64,000 bases of DNA from contig NZ_CP043499.1 of NCBI RefSeq assembly GCF_009498215.1, forward strand, positions 1,810,001 through 1,874,000. Direction: 5' to 3'. Below are positions 1 to 8,722 of this stretch, in pieces. This stretch comes from Rhizobium grahamii (GTDB taxonomy: Bacteria > Pseudomonadota > Alphaproteobacteria > Rhizobiales > Rhizobiaceae). A program made the translations under genes and the position numbers. A model generated the notes under the pieces. It was not told the DNA's origin, searched no databases, and saw only the letters and a program-made list of their open reading frames with translations. How positions within the stretch are numbered: position 1 is the first letter of the stretch; every line of letters starts with the position of its first letter.

Positions 1-2
1 CC

Positions 3-515
3 TGGGACTACCTCGCCGCGCTTGGCGAACATATCGAGTATTATCCGACCGGTACCGGCCAGGTGATGAAAGAACTGGGCGAAGGCACGCGCGACATCGT
101 CGTCTCCACAACGGGCTGGGACATCAACCCGCGTGCTCTTGGCATTGTTCCGGCGGAAGCGAAGGTACAGAAGCTCGACGGTTTCCATTGGGTTACCGAC
201 GCTCATTATGCTGTGATCCCGAAGGGCGTTTCGGATGAGAAGATCGGCGTGCTGATCGACGTTCTCAATTACATTCTGCAGCCCAAGCAGCAGGCGATCG
301 CCTACGACGCCGGCTATTTCTATCCAGGCCCCGCCGTCAAGGACGTCACCCTGGAGATGGCGCCACAGGAAAGCCAGGACACGATCAAGGAATTCGGCAG
401 GCCGGAATATGCCGATTGGATAGCCAACAATCCGCTGGAAGTGCCGCTGGAGCCGAAGCAGCTGGTCGAAGCCTTCCGCATCTGGGACGAAAAGATCGGC
501 GCAAAGAAAGGCTGA
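3..515 (+). CDS. ABC transporter substrate-binding protein, polyamine-type (5' end outside window)
   Basis: This is the C-terminal part (170 codons visible) of a periplasmic solute-binding protein; the frame is open to the left edge and ends in TGA at 513-515. The residues resemble the C-terminal lobe of the PotD/extracellular solute-binding family used with spermidine/putrescine-type importers. The assignment rests mainly on context, because an ATPase and two permeases follow in the same direction. The signal peptide and most ligand residues lie outside the window, so the ligand cannot be read. A G+C hairpin follows the stop, as is common after binding-protein genes that must be made in excess over the membrane subunits. 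Confidence 0.8.
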   Translation, partial: WDYLAALGEHIEYYPTGTGQVMKELGEGTRDIVVSTTGWDINPRALGIVPAEAKVQKLDGFHWVTDAHYAVIPKGVSDEKIGVLIDVLNYILQPKQQAIAYDAGYFYPGPAVKDVTLEMAPQESQDTIKEFGRPEYADWIANNPLEVPLEPKQLVEAFRIWDEKIGAKKG

Positions 516-530
516 TCGAGCGAAGCAAGT

Positions 531-555
531 CGGCCCGGGATAGCCTTTCGGGCCG
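531..555 (+). other. Intercistronic hairpin after the binding-protein gene
   Basis: CGGCCCG at 531-537 pairs perfectly with CGGGCCG at 549-555 across an 11-nt loop. No T-tract follows, so it is more likely an mRNA-stabilising or attenuating hairpin than a full terminator. It lies between the solute-binding gene and the ATPase gene. Confidence 0.5.
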
Positions 556-584
556 GCCACATCATGCTGCAGATGGAGATTGGT

Positions 585-1669
<1,085 letters not shown>

Positions 1670-1673
<4 letters not shown>

Positions 1674-2548
1674 GCGGGCCGTCGCTGCAAACACGGCTTG
1701 CCGCGCGTGGTCTCGACGGCACCACGCTCCTGCTGCTACCCGGGCTGATCTTCATGCTCGCGCTCTTCGTCTACCCCTTCCTTTATGGGGTGGCCGACTC
1801 CTTGCTGCCGAAAGAGGGGGCCTGGTACGCGAACTATGCAAAATTCTTCAGCGATCCGTTCCAGTACCGGACCATTGCCGCGACCATGTGGCTGGCCTTG
1901 CCGGTGACCGTCATGAATCTCGCCTTCGCGGTGCCGGTTGCGCTTCGCGTTCGCCTGATGCGCAGGCAGCGATTGCTTACCACCATTCTCGTGCTGCCGA
2001 TCACTCTCGGCACGGTCTTTGTCGCCGACGGGCTTCTGACGTTTCTCGGGCCGCGTGGCTGGTTCAACCACACACTGCTGATGCTCGGCATTCTCGACAA
2101 TCCTGTGAAGCTGACCAACAACTATTGGGGCGTCTTCGCCTCGTTGTTGATCACCGGCTTTCCCTTCGCCTTCCTGCTGACGTTGTCCTACGTGACCGGC
2201 ATCGACCCGGCCATCGAGCAGGCGGCGGCGACCTTGGGGGCCGGGCCACGGCAGAGGTTCTTCCGCGTCTTCCTGCCGCTCCTGGTTCCGGGGCTTGCCG
2301 TCACGTTCTGCCTTGCCTTCGTACAGGCCTTTGCCGTGTTTCCCTCTGCAGTCCTCCTAGGGGCACCAGCCGGACCGACGCGAGTCATCTCGATTGCGGC
2401 CTATCAGGCTGCCTTCGAGCAGTATGACCATTCGCTCGGCTCCGCGATCGCGCTCATCATGGGCGGCGTGGAGCTCGTTGTCGTGCTGGCGGTCCTCGGT
2501 ATGCGCTCCCTCTTTTACCGCGGCCCGGCCGGCGGCACGAAAGGCTAG
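1670..2548 (+). CDS. ABC transporter permease (PotB-like)
   Basis: Inner-membrane permease of 292 residues with about six hydrophobic segments, the first near residues 19-45. The cytoplasmic coupling loop carries an EAA-type motif (EQAAATLGAGPRQRFFRVFLP) that docks on the ATPase. The gene starts inside the stop of the ATPase gene (ATGA overlap at 1670) and ends 2 nt before the next permease, so the transporter genes form one operon. The family is the spermidine/putrescine or 2-aminoethylphosphonate type. Specificity cannot be read from the sequence. Confidence 0.88.
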
Positions 2549-2550
2549 TC

Positions 2551-3393
2551 ATGATCCGCGATCAGGGCCTCACATCGAAGATCTGGCGCTTCGCCATCTG
2601 GGCGCTTGCTATCCTGTTTGTGCTCAATCTGCTGGCCGTCATTGCCGCGGTCATTGTCAACTCGTTCGCAACACGTTGGCTCGGCACCTGGCTGCCGGCC
2701 GGCTGGACGACAAGATGGTACTTCAGCGCCTGGAAGGAATTCCAGCTCTCCAGTGTCGTTCTCGTCACCTTCGAGATCGTCTTTACAGTCGTCATCATCT
2801 CGGGGATCCTTGGTGTCACGACGGCCTATGCGCTCGCACGACGCGATTTCCCCGGAAAGCGTCTGGTTGTGCTGCTTTTCCTACTGCCGTTGCTCATTCC
2901 GCCCCTGACCTACGGCATTCCGTTGGCAACAGTGCTCTATCAGCTGGGGCTTGGCGGGACATTCTGGGGCGTCGTGTTGATCAACATCGTGCCATCGCTG
3001 CCGTTTGTGGTACTCGTCATGATCCCCTTCATCGAACAGATCGATCCGCGCATCGAAGCAGCGGCACGGGTGTTCGGTGCCGGGACGACCAGCCTCTTCG
3101 TACGCATCCTGCTACCGCTGCTTCTGCCGGGCATGCTTGCCGCATTGTTGCTGGTACTCGTGCGAACCATCGCAATGTTCGAACTGACCTTCCTCATAGC
3201 GGGACCGACGACGCAAACGCTGGTCGTGTCGCTCTACTACGCTGTTTTCGCATCAGGGGTCCGCGCAGGCCAGTCGATCGATGCGATGGCCGTGGTCTAC
3301 ATGGTCACGACATTGTTCTGGCTTGTGCTGGCCTTGCAGTTCGTGAACCCGACCCAGATCGTTGCGCGCGCAAAGCAGCAAAGCGCTCATTGA
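2551..3393 (+). CDS. ABC transporter permease (PotC-like)
   Basis: Second inner-membrane permease, 280 residues, with hydrophobic segments near residues 15-40, 70-95, 107-130, 140-160, 190-215 and 245-270. The EAA loop reads IEAAARVFGAGTTSLFVRI. It follows the first permease by 2 nt and would form a heterodimeric membrane channel with it. It is followed after about 85 nt by a PaaX-family regulator in the same direction, which suggests that the imported compound may be linked to aromatic or aryl-acetate metabolism. That link is inference from position only. Confidence 0.87.
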   Translation: MIRDQGLTSKIWRFAIWALAILFVLNLLAVIAAVIVNSFATRWLGTWLPAGWTTRWYFSAWKEFQLSSVVLVTFEIVFTVVIISGILGVTTAYALARRDFPGKRLVVLLFLLPLLIPPLTYGIPLATVLYQLGLGGTFWGVVLINIVPSLPFVVLVMIPFIEQIDPRIEAAARVFGAGTTSLFVRILLPLLLPGMLAALLLVLVRTIAMFELTFLIAGPTTQTLVVSLYYAVFASGVRAGQSIDAMAVVYMVTTLFWLVLALQFVNPTQIVARAKQQSAH

Positions 3394-3478
3394 GGAAATC
3401 AGGGGGCAATTTCGACACGCTGCCCCCTGGTCGACAAATGTGCTATCTGCGCCCTCGATACTTGCAAGGAGAGTCTTC

Positions 3479-4369
3479 TTGGGCGCGGCAGTGACTGACG
3501 CGGATCGCCGAATTGGCGATCTGATCCAGAAAATTACGCTTGAGACGCCGCTGCGGGCCGCGGGATTTATCGTTACCATCTATGGGGACGTGGTCGAGCC
3601 GCGGGGCGGCGTTGCGTGGGTGGGCAATCTCATCGAGACATGCGCGATCGTCGGGATCAGTGAAACGCTGGTGCGAACTGCGGTCTCCCGATTGGTCGCC
3701 GCTGGTCAGCTTGTCGGTGAGCGCGAGGGACGGCGCAGCTATTATGGTCTTTCGCAAGCCGCGCGCACCGAGTTCGCGGTAGCCGCTACCACCCTTTTTG
3801 GCGGCACGGATGATCACGGCTGGCAGTTTGCGCACGCCTTGGGAGATGCGCCTGAAGAGGCCATGGCGGCTCTGGAACGGATGGGCTACAGCCGCGTCAA
3901 TGCTCGGCTTGCAGTCGGGCCCATCAGACACCTCGACAGTAGCCATCCTCTTCTTCTTTTCAAAGTCGGAACAATCTCGAGCGAACCGGGATTGCGAGCG
4001 TTCGTTGCCGAGAATTGGGACCTCGAAAGGTATAAAGCTGCCTACCGGGCGTTCATGGAGCAGTTCTCACCCCTGGCAGATGGCGCTGTCGAAGGTGATC
4101 TGACCCCCGCCATGGCACTGACTGCGCGGCTTCTGCTCATCCATCGCTTCCGGAGTGTGTTGCTGCACGATCCGCGTCTGCCCGACGACGCGTTGCCGAC
4201 CGACTGGCCGGGTCGCGAGGCACGTGTTCTGTTTGCGCGCCTTTATATGGCGCTGTCTTCCGCGGCCGATCGCTATATCGCGGAGAACTTTGTCAGTCCG
4301 GCGGGCGGTCTGGCTGCTAGAAGTTCGGCGACCGACCAGCGCCTGGCCTCGCTTAAACGAAGCGCATAG
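3479..4369 (+). CDS. paaX: PaaX-family transcriptional regulator
   Basis: Predicted phenylacetyl-CoA-responsive repressor of about 296 residues, typical length for PaaX. The N-terminal winged helix spans roughly residues 15-90 (recognition region with SETLVRTAVSRLVAAGQL), followed by the PaaX central and C-terminal domains (WDLERYKAAYRAFMEQF; LLLIHRFRSVLLHDPRLP). The chosen start is TTG at 3479, with AAGGAG at 3466-3471 and a 7-nt spacer; an in-frame GTG at 3491 is less well placed. It sits directly behind an ABC importer rather than in the paa cluster 8.5 kb away, which has its own TetR regulator. It could control the importer, the paa genes, or both. Confidence 0.85.
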   Translation: MGAAVTDADRRIGDLIQKITLETPLRAAGFIVTIYGDVVEPRGGVAWVGNLIETCAIVGISETLVRTAVSRLVAAGQLVGEREGRRSYYGLSQAARTEFAVAATTLFGGTDDHGWQFAHALGDAPEEAMAALERMGYSRVNARLAVGPIRHLDSSHPLLLFKVGTISSEPGLRAFVAENWDLERYKAAYRAFMEQFSPLADGAVEGDLTPAMALTARLLLIHRFRSVLLHDPRLPDDALPTDWPGREARVLFARLYMALSSAADRYIAENFVSPAGGLAARSSATDQRLASLKRSA

Positions 4370-4387
4370 CGTCTCTGCCCTCACGGG

Positions 4388-4690
4388 TCAGGCAATGTTG
4401 GCTGCTACTTCCGTCCGGCTCACATGCGGGACCGGTGCAACCTCTAGGACCGTGACGTTCGCCTCCGCTGCCGCGCTTAGCAGTGCGCTTCGTACACGCT
4501 CGGGAGTCGTATCGCCATAAATGGCATCCAGGCAGGCAATGATGGCGTCGGCGAAGTCTTCTCCATCGTCAGCAGGCCAATGCTGCAAGAGGGTTATCGC
4601 CGCAGAACGAACGGAGTTAACAACCCTGTATTCGCCAATGCACGGCATGGCCAGCCCGAGGGGACGGAACATCAATGTGTGCTGTTTCAT
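4388..4690 (-). CDS. DUF982 small protein
   Basis: A 100-residue protein of the DUF982 type, a family abundant in rhizobia with no established function. The diagnostic core is visible: HWPADDGEDFADAIIACLDA, then ERVRSALLSAAAEANVTV. GGAGG lies about 9 nt upstream of the ATG at 4690. It is divergent from a second DUF982 gene 155 nt away and convergent with paaX (18-nt gap). No signal peptide or membrane segment is evident. Function unknown. Confidence 0.75.
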   Translation of the reverse strand: MKQHTLMFRPLGLAMPCIGEYRVVNSVRSAAITLLQHWPADDGEDFADAIIACLDAIYGDTTPERVRSALLSAAAEANVTVLEVAPVPHVSRTEVAANIA

Positions 4691-4845
4691 GACACTGCGC
4701 CTCCGATACAGCTTTAACGAAAGCTACGTCGCAAGCTTCGTGCCAGGACGCGAGTTCCGATCACATTAACTGCCCCGAAAATGGTAGTTGCGTATCCGCG
4801 CCGTCAGGTGCGATTGTCTCGCCTCGAACTGAGGAGGCATCGGAT

Positions 4846-5118
4846 ATGGACACGCGGTGGCGTCATGTCGTTTTGATCGCGTGCAAGAGAACCGGCTCGA
4901 TGCAGGCGATCGAGACTACCCAGCAGGCCTTGCACTGCCTGTTGACCCATTGGCCGATTGCCGAAGGCGCGGCCTATATGCGGGCTTTGCAGATTTGCGA
5001 AGGCGTTGAGGCCAAGCGCGCACTGGCCGATGAAGCCGAGGCTGCGTTTCGCGATGCCTGCGACGAGGCGCATATCACATATGATGTCGTCATGCCGTCC
5101 GCAGTTCTAGGAGCCTAG
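4846..5118 (+). CDS. DUF982 small protein
   Basis: A 90-residue DUF982 protein. The family pattern is clear: THWPIAEGAAYMRALQICEG, then AEAAFRDACDEAHITYDVV. GAGGAGG at 4831-4837 with an 8-nt spacer supports the ATG at 4846. It shares a short promoter region with the divergent DUF982 gene on the other strand and ends 22 nt before the convergent histidine kinase gene. The two neighbours share the W-P core but little else, so if they arose by duplication it is old. Function unknown. Confidence 0.75.
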   Translation: MDTRWRHVVLIACKRTGSMQAIETTQQALHCLLTHWPIAEGAAYMRALQICEGVEAKRALADEAEAAFRDACDEAHITYDVVMPSAVLGA

Positions 5119-5140
5119 CCAAGGGTGCCCTGAGCCTGCA

Positions 5141-6538
5141 TCACGCTGCGTTCGGCAGAAGAATTTCAGCCCTGAGCCCGCCTGATGGCCGATTGAAGAC
5201 GACGAGGCTGCCGCCGTGGGCCACGATGATGTTACGGGCGATCGACAAACCGAGCCCGATTCCGCCTGTTTCGGTGCTTCTGGAGGCCTCGAGCCTCACG
5301 AACGGCTTGAACGCATCCTCGATCTGATCCTCCGGAATGCCGGGACCGTCGTCTTCGACCGAGAGAAGAATACCGTCGCCGGATCGATCGAGCCGCAGCC
5401 GGGCGCTCGATCCGTAGCGGGTGGCATTCTCGACCAGATTTCGGACGGCACGCTTCAACGCTACAGGCCGGCAGGGATAACCGGTCGGTGGCAGCGGCGC
5501 GGCCGAGACGTTGCTTCCCGCCATGCGAAATTCGCTGACGATATCGCCGACAAGTTCATCGAGGGCGACAAGCTTGGTTTCCTCGCCAACCGCTTCGGCT
5601 CGCGTGAAAGCCAGCGTCGCTTCGCAGATCAGCGTCAGCTCCTCAATTGTCTTGACGAGATCCTCCCGCACCACATCGTCCTCGATGAATTCCGCCTTGA
5701 GGCGCAAGGTGGTGAGGGGCGTACGAAGATCATGACTGATGCTGGCAAGAAGGCGAAGCCGATCGCGGAGAAACTGGCTGAGACGCTCCTGCATGGTGTT
5801 GAAGGCCTGCCTCGTGGCCGCAACCTCGGCAGGTCCACTGACCGCGAGCGGCGGAATGATTTCTCCTCGTCCGAGACGCTCCGATGCAATCGCCAGCTCA
5901 CGGAGAGAACTGGTCTGTGAACGGATCACAACGACGACAACTGCGGCGACGGCAAGCGAGGAAAACAGGAACGACAGTATTGCCGCCCGATTCCAGAGAC
6001 CGGGAACGTCGATCGCGGTGCGGACCGTTAGCCACCTGCCATCCTTTAGCGGGACATGCATGGCGAGTGCCACGACGCGGAATGGTTTGCCTGAAGACGT
6101 GTCGGGTTCGGCGAGATTGCTCGCCGAAACATCCCGGTCGCAGGGGTGCGCCGAATGCGCCAGCGGTTCGATGGTTATCTGAAGCTGGCTCGCCTCGACC
6201 TGATGCAGACGCTCCGCCAGCAGATGGGCGAGCCGGGTTTCCGATGCATCCATCTTGTGGTTTGCCGGAGGCGCTGCGCTGACATAGGCGCATGATTGCC
6301 TCGAACCGAACGCGTCGGCCAGGCGCTGGCTTTCCGCTGGCGGATATGTGTCGACGAGCCGCGCCAGCGATACCGTCAGGTTCAGCGCTTGCCCGTGAAC
6401 GACGCCGTCGACGACGACGTCCTGCTGGCCGCGCAACGTGATGAAGAGGGCGACCTGGGCAACCGCGAGGGCGACCATCAGCGGCACGATCAGACGTGTG
6501 GCGAGGCTACGCGGCCAAATTCGGCGATTGCCCGTCAC
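5141..6538 (-). CDS. Sensor histidine kinase
   Basis: Inner-membrane two-component kinase of about 465 residues. A membrane helix lies near residues 12-35, a periplasmic sensor domain follows, then a second helix (about 185-208), a HAMP linker, the H-box SISHDLRTPLTTLRLKAEF with the phospho-accepting His near residue 250, the N-box VRNLVENATRYG, and G-boxes VEDDGPGIPEDQ and GIGLGLSIARNII. The start is GTG at 6538, which overlaps the TGA of the response regulator gene by 4 nt, so the pair is translationally coupled. The divergent RND efflux genes are the likely targets. The stimulus is unknown. Confidence 0.92.
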   Translation of the reverse strand: MTGNRRIWPRSLATRLIVPLMVALAVAQVALFITLRGQQDVVVDGVVHGQALNLTVSLARLVDTYPPAESQRLADAFGSRQSCAYVSAAPPANHKMDASETRLAHLLAERLHQVEASQLQITIEPLAHSAHPCDRDVSASNLAEPDTSSGKPFRVVALAMHVPLKDGRWLTVRTAIDVPGLWNRAAILSFLFSSLAVAAVVVVVIRSQTSSLRELAIASERLGRGEIIPPLAVSGPAEVAATRQAFNTMQERLSQFLRDRLRLLASISHDLRTPLTTLRLKAEFIEDDVVREDLVKTIEELTLICEATLAFTRAEAVGEETKLVALDELVGDIVSEFRMAGSNVSAAPLPPTGYPCRPVALKRAVRNLVENATRYGSSARLRLDRSGDGILLSVEDDGPGIPEDQIEDAFKPFVRLEASRSTETGGIGLGLSIARNIIVAHGGSLVVFNRPSGGLRAEILLPNAA

Positions 6539-7260
6539 GCAAGTTTCTCCACGGCAGTTGCAAAGGTGTATCCGTCTCCCCACACCGTCTTTATCAGGCT
6601 GGGCTGCTGCGGATCGGGCTCGATGCGTCGGCGCAGGCGGCTGACCAGGTTGTCGATGCTTCTGTCGAAAACCTGTGCCGACCGGCCTGCGGTAATATCC
6701 AGCAACTGATCGCGCGTCAGCACGACACCGGGGCGGCTAACAAAAGCCAGGAGCAGCCGAAACTCGGCGCTGCCGAGCGCTATGTCCTGACCGGTCTCGT
6801 CGATCAGCACGCGACGCGAGGCATCAAGGGTCCAGTTCTGGAAGCGATAGCGATGAGCATCGACCTCGCTCGGCGCCTGCGCGGCGGTAAACGCACTGCG
6901 GCGCAGGAGCGCGCGGATACGCGCCAGCAGTTCTCGTGGATTGAATGGCTTGGTAACATAATCGTCGGCGCCGATCTCCAGGCCGATGATCCGGTCTGTT
7001 TCGTCCGATATCGCGGTCAGCAGGACGATAGGGATCGAACTGTTCTGCCGTAGGTATCGGCAGAGCGACAAACCGTCTTCACCGGGCATCATGATGTCGA
7101 GCACCACGAGATCAATACTGGATGTCCGCATGTGCTGGCGCATTTCCGCCCCGCCATTCGCGGCCGTCACGCGCAATCCGTTCTTTGCAAGGTATCTGGC
7201 GAGGAGGTCTCGAATTTCCTGATGGTCGTCCACGACCAGGATATGGGGTGTTCGCTCCAT
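6535..7260 (-). CDS. OmpR-family response regulator
   Basis: DNA-binding response regulator of 241 residues. The receiver domain spans residues 1-120, with acidic D11/D12, phospho-acceptor D55 in VVLDIMMPGEDG, and the switch Lys in YVTKPFNPRELLARI. A winged-helix OmpR/PhoB DNA-binding domain follows at about residues 140-235 (RVLIDETGQDIALGSAEFRLL; RSIDNLVSRLRRRIE). It is upstream of and overlaps its cognate kinase gene, and is divergent from an acrAB-like pair, the usual arrangement for a drug- or envelope-stress-responsive pump regulator. The AATTGTA direct repeat at 7340-7356 in the divergent promoter is a candidate binding site. Confidence 0.93.
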   Translation of the reverse strand: MERTPHILVVDDHQEIRDLLARYLAKNGLRVTAANGGAEMRQHMRTSSIDLVVLDIMMPGEDGLSLCRYLRQNSSIPIVLLTAISDETDRIIGLEIGADDYVTKPFNPRELLARIRALLRRSAFTAAQAPSEVDAHRYRFQNWTLDASRRVLIDETGQDIALGSAEFRLLLAFVSRPGVVLTRDQLLDITAGRSAQVFDRSIDNLVSRLRRRIEPDPQQPSLIKTVWGDGYTFATAVEKLA

Positions 7261-7339
7261 GTGACCTCCGCTCGCCTGCGCCGTCTCGCAGCCAGATCAC
7301 TCTTCTGTGACGTTGTGTTGCTGGGGCACGCAAGGTCTA

Positions 7340-7356
7340 AATTGTAACCAATTGTA
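7340..7356. promoter_or_regulatory. Candidate OmpR-type direct-repeat site
   Basis: AATTGTA occurs at 7340-7346 and again at 7350-7356, a 10-bp (one helical turn) direct repeat in the 221-nt region between the divergent response-regulator and RND operons. OmpR-family regulators commonly bind such repeats as head-to-tail dimers. Further direct repeats nearby are TGACAAA at 7403-7409 and 7416-7422 and CCGGCCAA at 7425-7432 and 7436-7443, so the site assignment is tentative. Confidence 0.35.
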
Positions 7357-7481
7357 GCAGTGACTGGATGTAGGGAAATCTCGTTACCGTTTTCATCCGC
7401 CGTGACAAACTCTCATGACAAAGCCCGGCCAATGTCCGGCCAACTCAAAGAGATGAATTGTCGATATTGTTGGAGTTTCAA

Positions 7482-8714
7482 ATGTCCCTGGTGACCATTC
7501 GGCCACTGCCCACCCTGGTGAAGCTGCTCGCCGTGTGCTGCTTGCTATCAGCGTGCAACGAAAAGAGCGGCGGCGCTCAACAGAGCAACGCCGCGGGCGT
7601 GAAACCTGAAGTCAGCGCCGTGACCCTTCATGTCCAGTCGGTCGCGCTGACGGCGGAGGTACCCGGCAGAACCGCGGCCTCGTTGATTGCCGAGGTCCGC
7701 CCCCAGGTTGGCGGCATCATCCGTGCGCGAAACTTCAAGGAAGGCAGCGAGGTCAAGGCCGGCGATATTCTCTACGAAATCGACCCCAGCGCCTACCAGG
7801 CGTCCTATGACAGCGCCACGGCTGCCTTGCAGAAGGCACAAGGCGCCGTCCCGAGCGCGCAGGCAAAGGTCGATCGTTACAAGGGCCTGACATCGCAGGC
7901 CGTCGTCAGCAAGCAGGATCTGGACGACGCCCAATCGACATTGACGCAGGCGCAGGCCGATGTCGCGGCCGCAAAAGCAGCTCTGGAAACGGCACGGATC
8001 AATCTCGACTACACGAAGATCAGGGCTCCGATTTCCGGTCGCATCGACGCTTCAGCGGTAACCGTGGGTGCGCTTGTTACCGCCGAGCAGACGACCGCGC
8101 TGGCGACCATCAACCAGCTCGATCCGATCAACGTCGATGTCACCCAATCCAATACGAACCTTCTCGCCCTGCGGCGCGCTGTCGCCGAAGGCAGGCTGAA
8201 GGTCGTCGGATCGAATGTGTCGGTGAAACTTCGACTGGAGGATGGCACCGCCTATCCGTTGCCGGGAGCGTTCGAGTTTTCCGTAGCCTCCGTTTCCGAG
8301 ACGCTCGGCACCGTCACCGCTCGTGCAAGCTTTCCCAATCCGGACCGCCTGCTTCTCCCCGGGATGTATGTTCGCGCCACGATCGAGGAGGGTATCGCGC
8401 CCAATAGTTTCCTCGTTCCCCAACGCGCGGTCACCCGCAACACCAAGGGCGAGCCCATCGCCATGTTTGTCGACGCTGACGGCAAGGTTCATCAGCGCGT
8501 GCTTGTGACCCAGCGCAGCATTGGTAACAGCTGGCTCGTCGGCGAGGGCATCAAGGATGGCGAGCGTGTGGTTGTCGAGGGAATACAGCGCATCCGCGAC
8601 GGACAGGACGTCAAGGTCGACGACGTCGTGATCGACGACGGCACCGGCGAACTGAAACAGTCGGCCTCCGCCGCCGCATCGAAACAGGCCGCCAACGCGG
8701 CCGTAGTCGAGTGA
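7482..8714 (+). CDS. RND efflux periplasmic adaptor lipoprotein (AcrA/MexA-like)
   Basis: Membrane-fusion protein of 410 residues that would link an RND pump to an outer-membrane channel. A lipoprotein signal (LAVCCLLSACNEKSG, lipidated Cys25) is followed by a biotinyl-lipoyl-like half (AEVRPQVGGIIRARNFKEG), an alpha-helical hairpin (about residues 100-170), the second lipoyl half (TKIRAPISGRIDASAV) and beta-barrel and membrane-proximal domains. The start is ATG 7482, with GGAG at 7472-7475 and a 6-nt spacer; an upstream TTG at 7458 has no such site. The pump gene follows after 8 nt. Confidence 0.94.
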   Translation: MSLVTIRPLPTLVKLLAVCCLLSACNEKSGGAQQSNAAGVKPEVSAVTLHVQSVALTAEVPGRTAASLIAEVRPQVGGIIRARNFKEGSEVKAGDILYEIDPSAYQASYDSATAALQKAQGAVPSAQAKVDRYKGLTSQAVVSKQDLDDAQSTLTQAQADVAAAKAALETARINLDYTKIRAPISGRIDASAVTVGALVTAEQTTALATINQLDPINVDVTQSNTNLLALRRAVAEGRLKVVGSNVSVKLRLEDGTAYPLPGAFEFSVASVSETLGTVTARASFPNPDRLLLPGMYVRATIEEGIAPNSFLVPQRAVTRNTKGEPIAMFVDADGKVHQRVLVTQRSIGNSWLVGEGIKDGERVVVEGIQRIRDGQDVKVDDVVIDDGTGELKQSASAAASKQAANAAVVE

Positions 8715-8722
8715 GGTGACCG

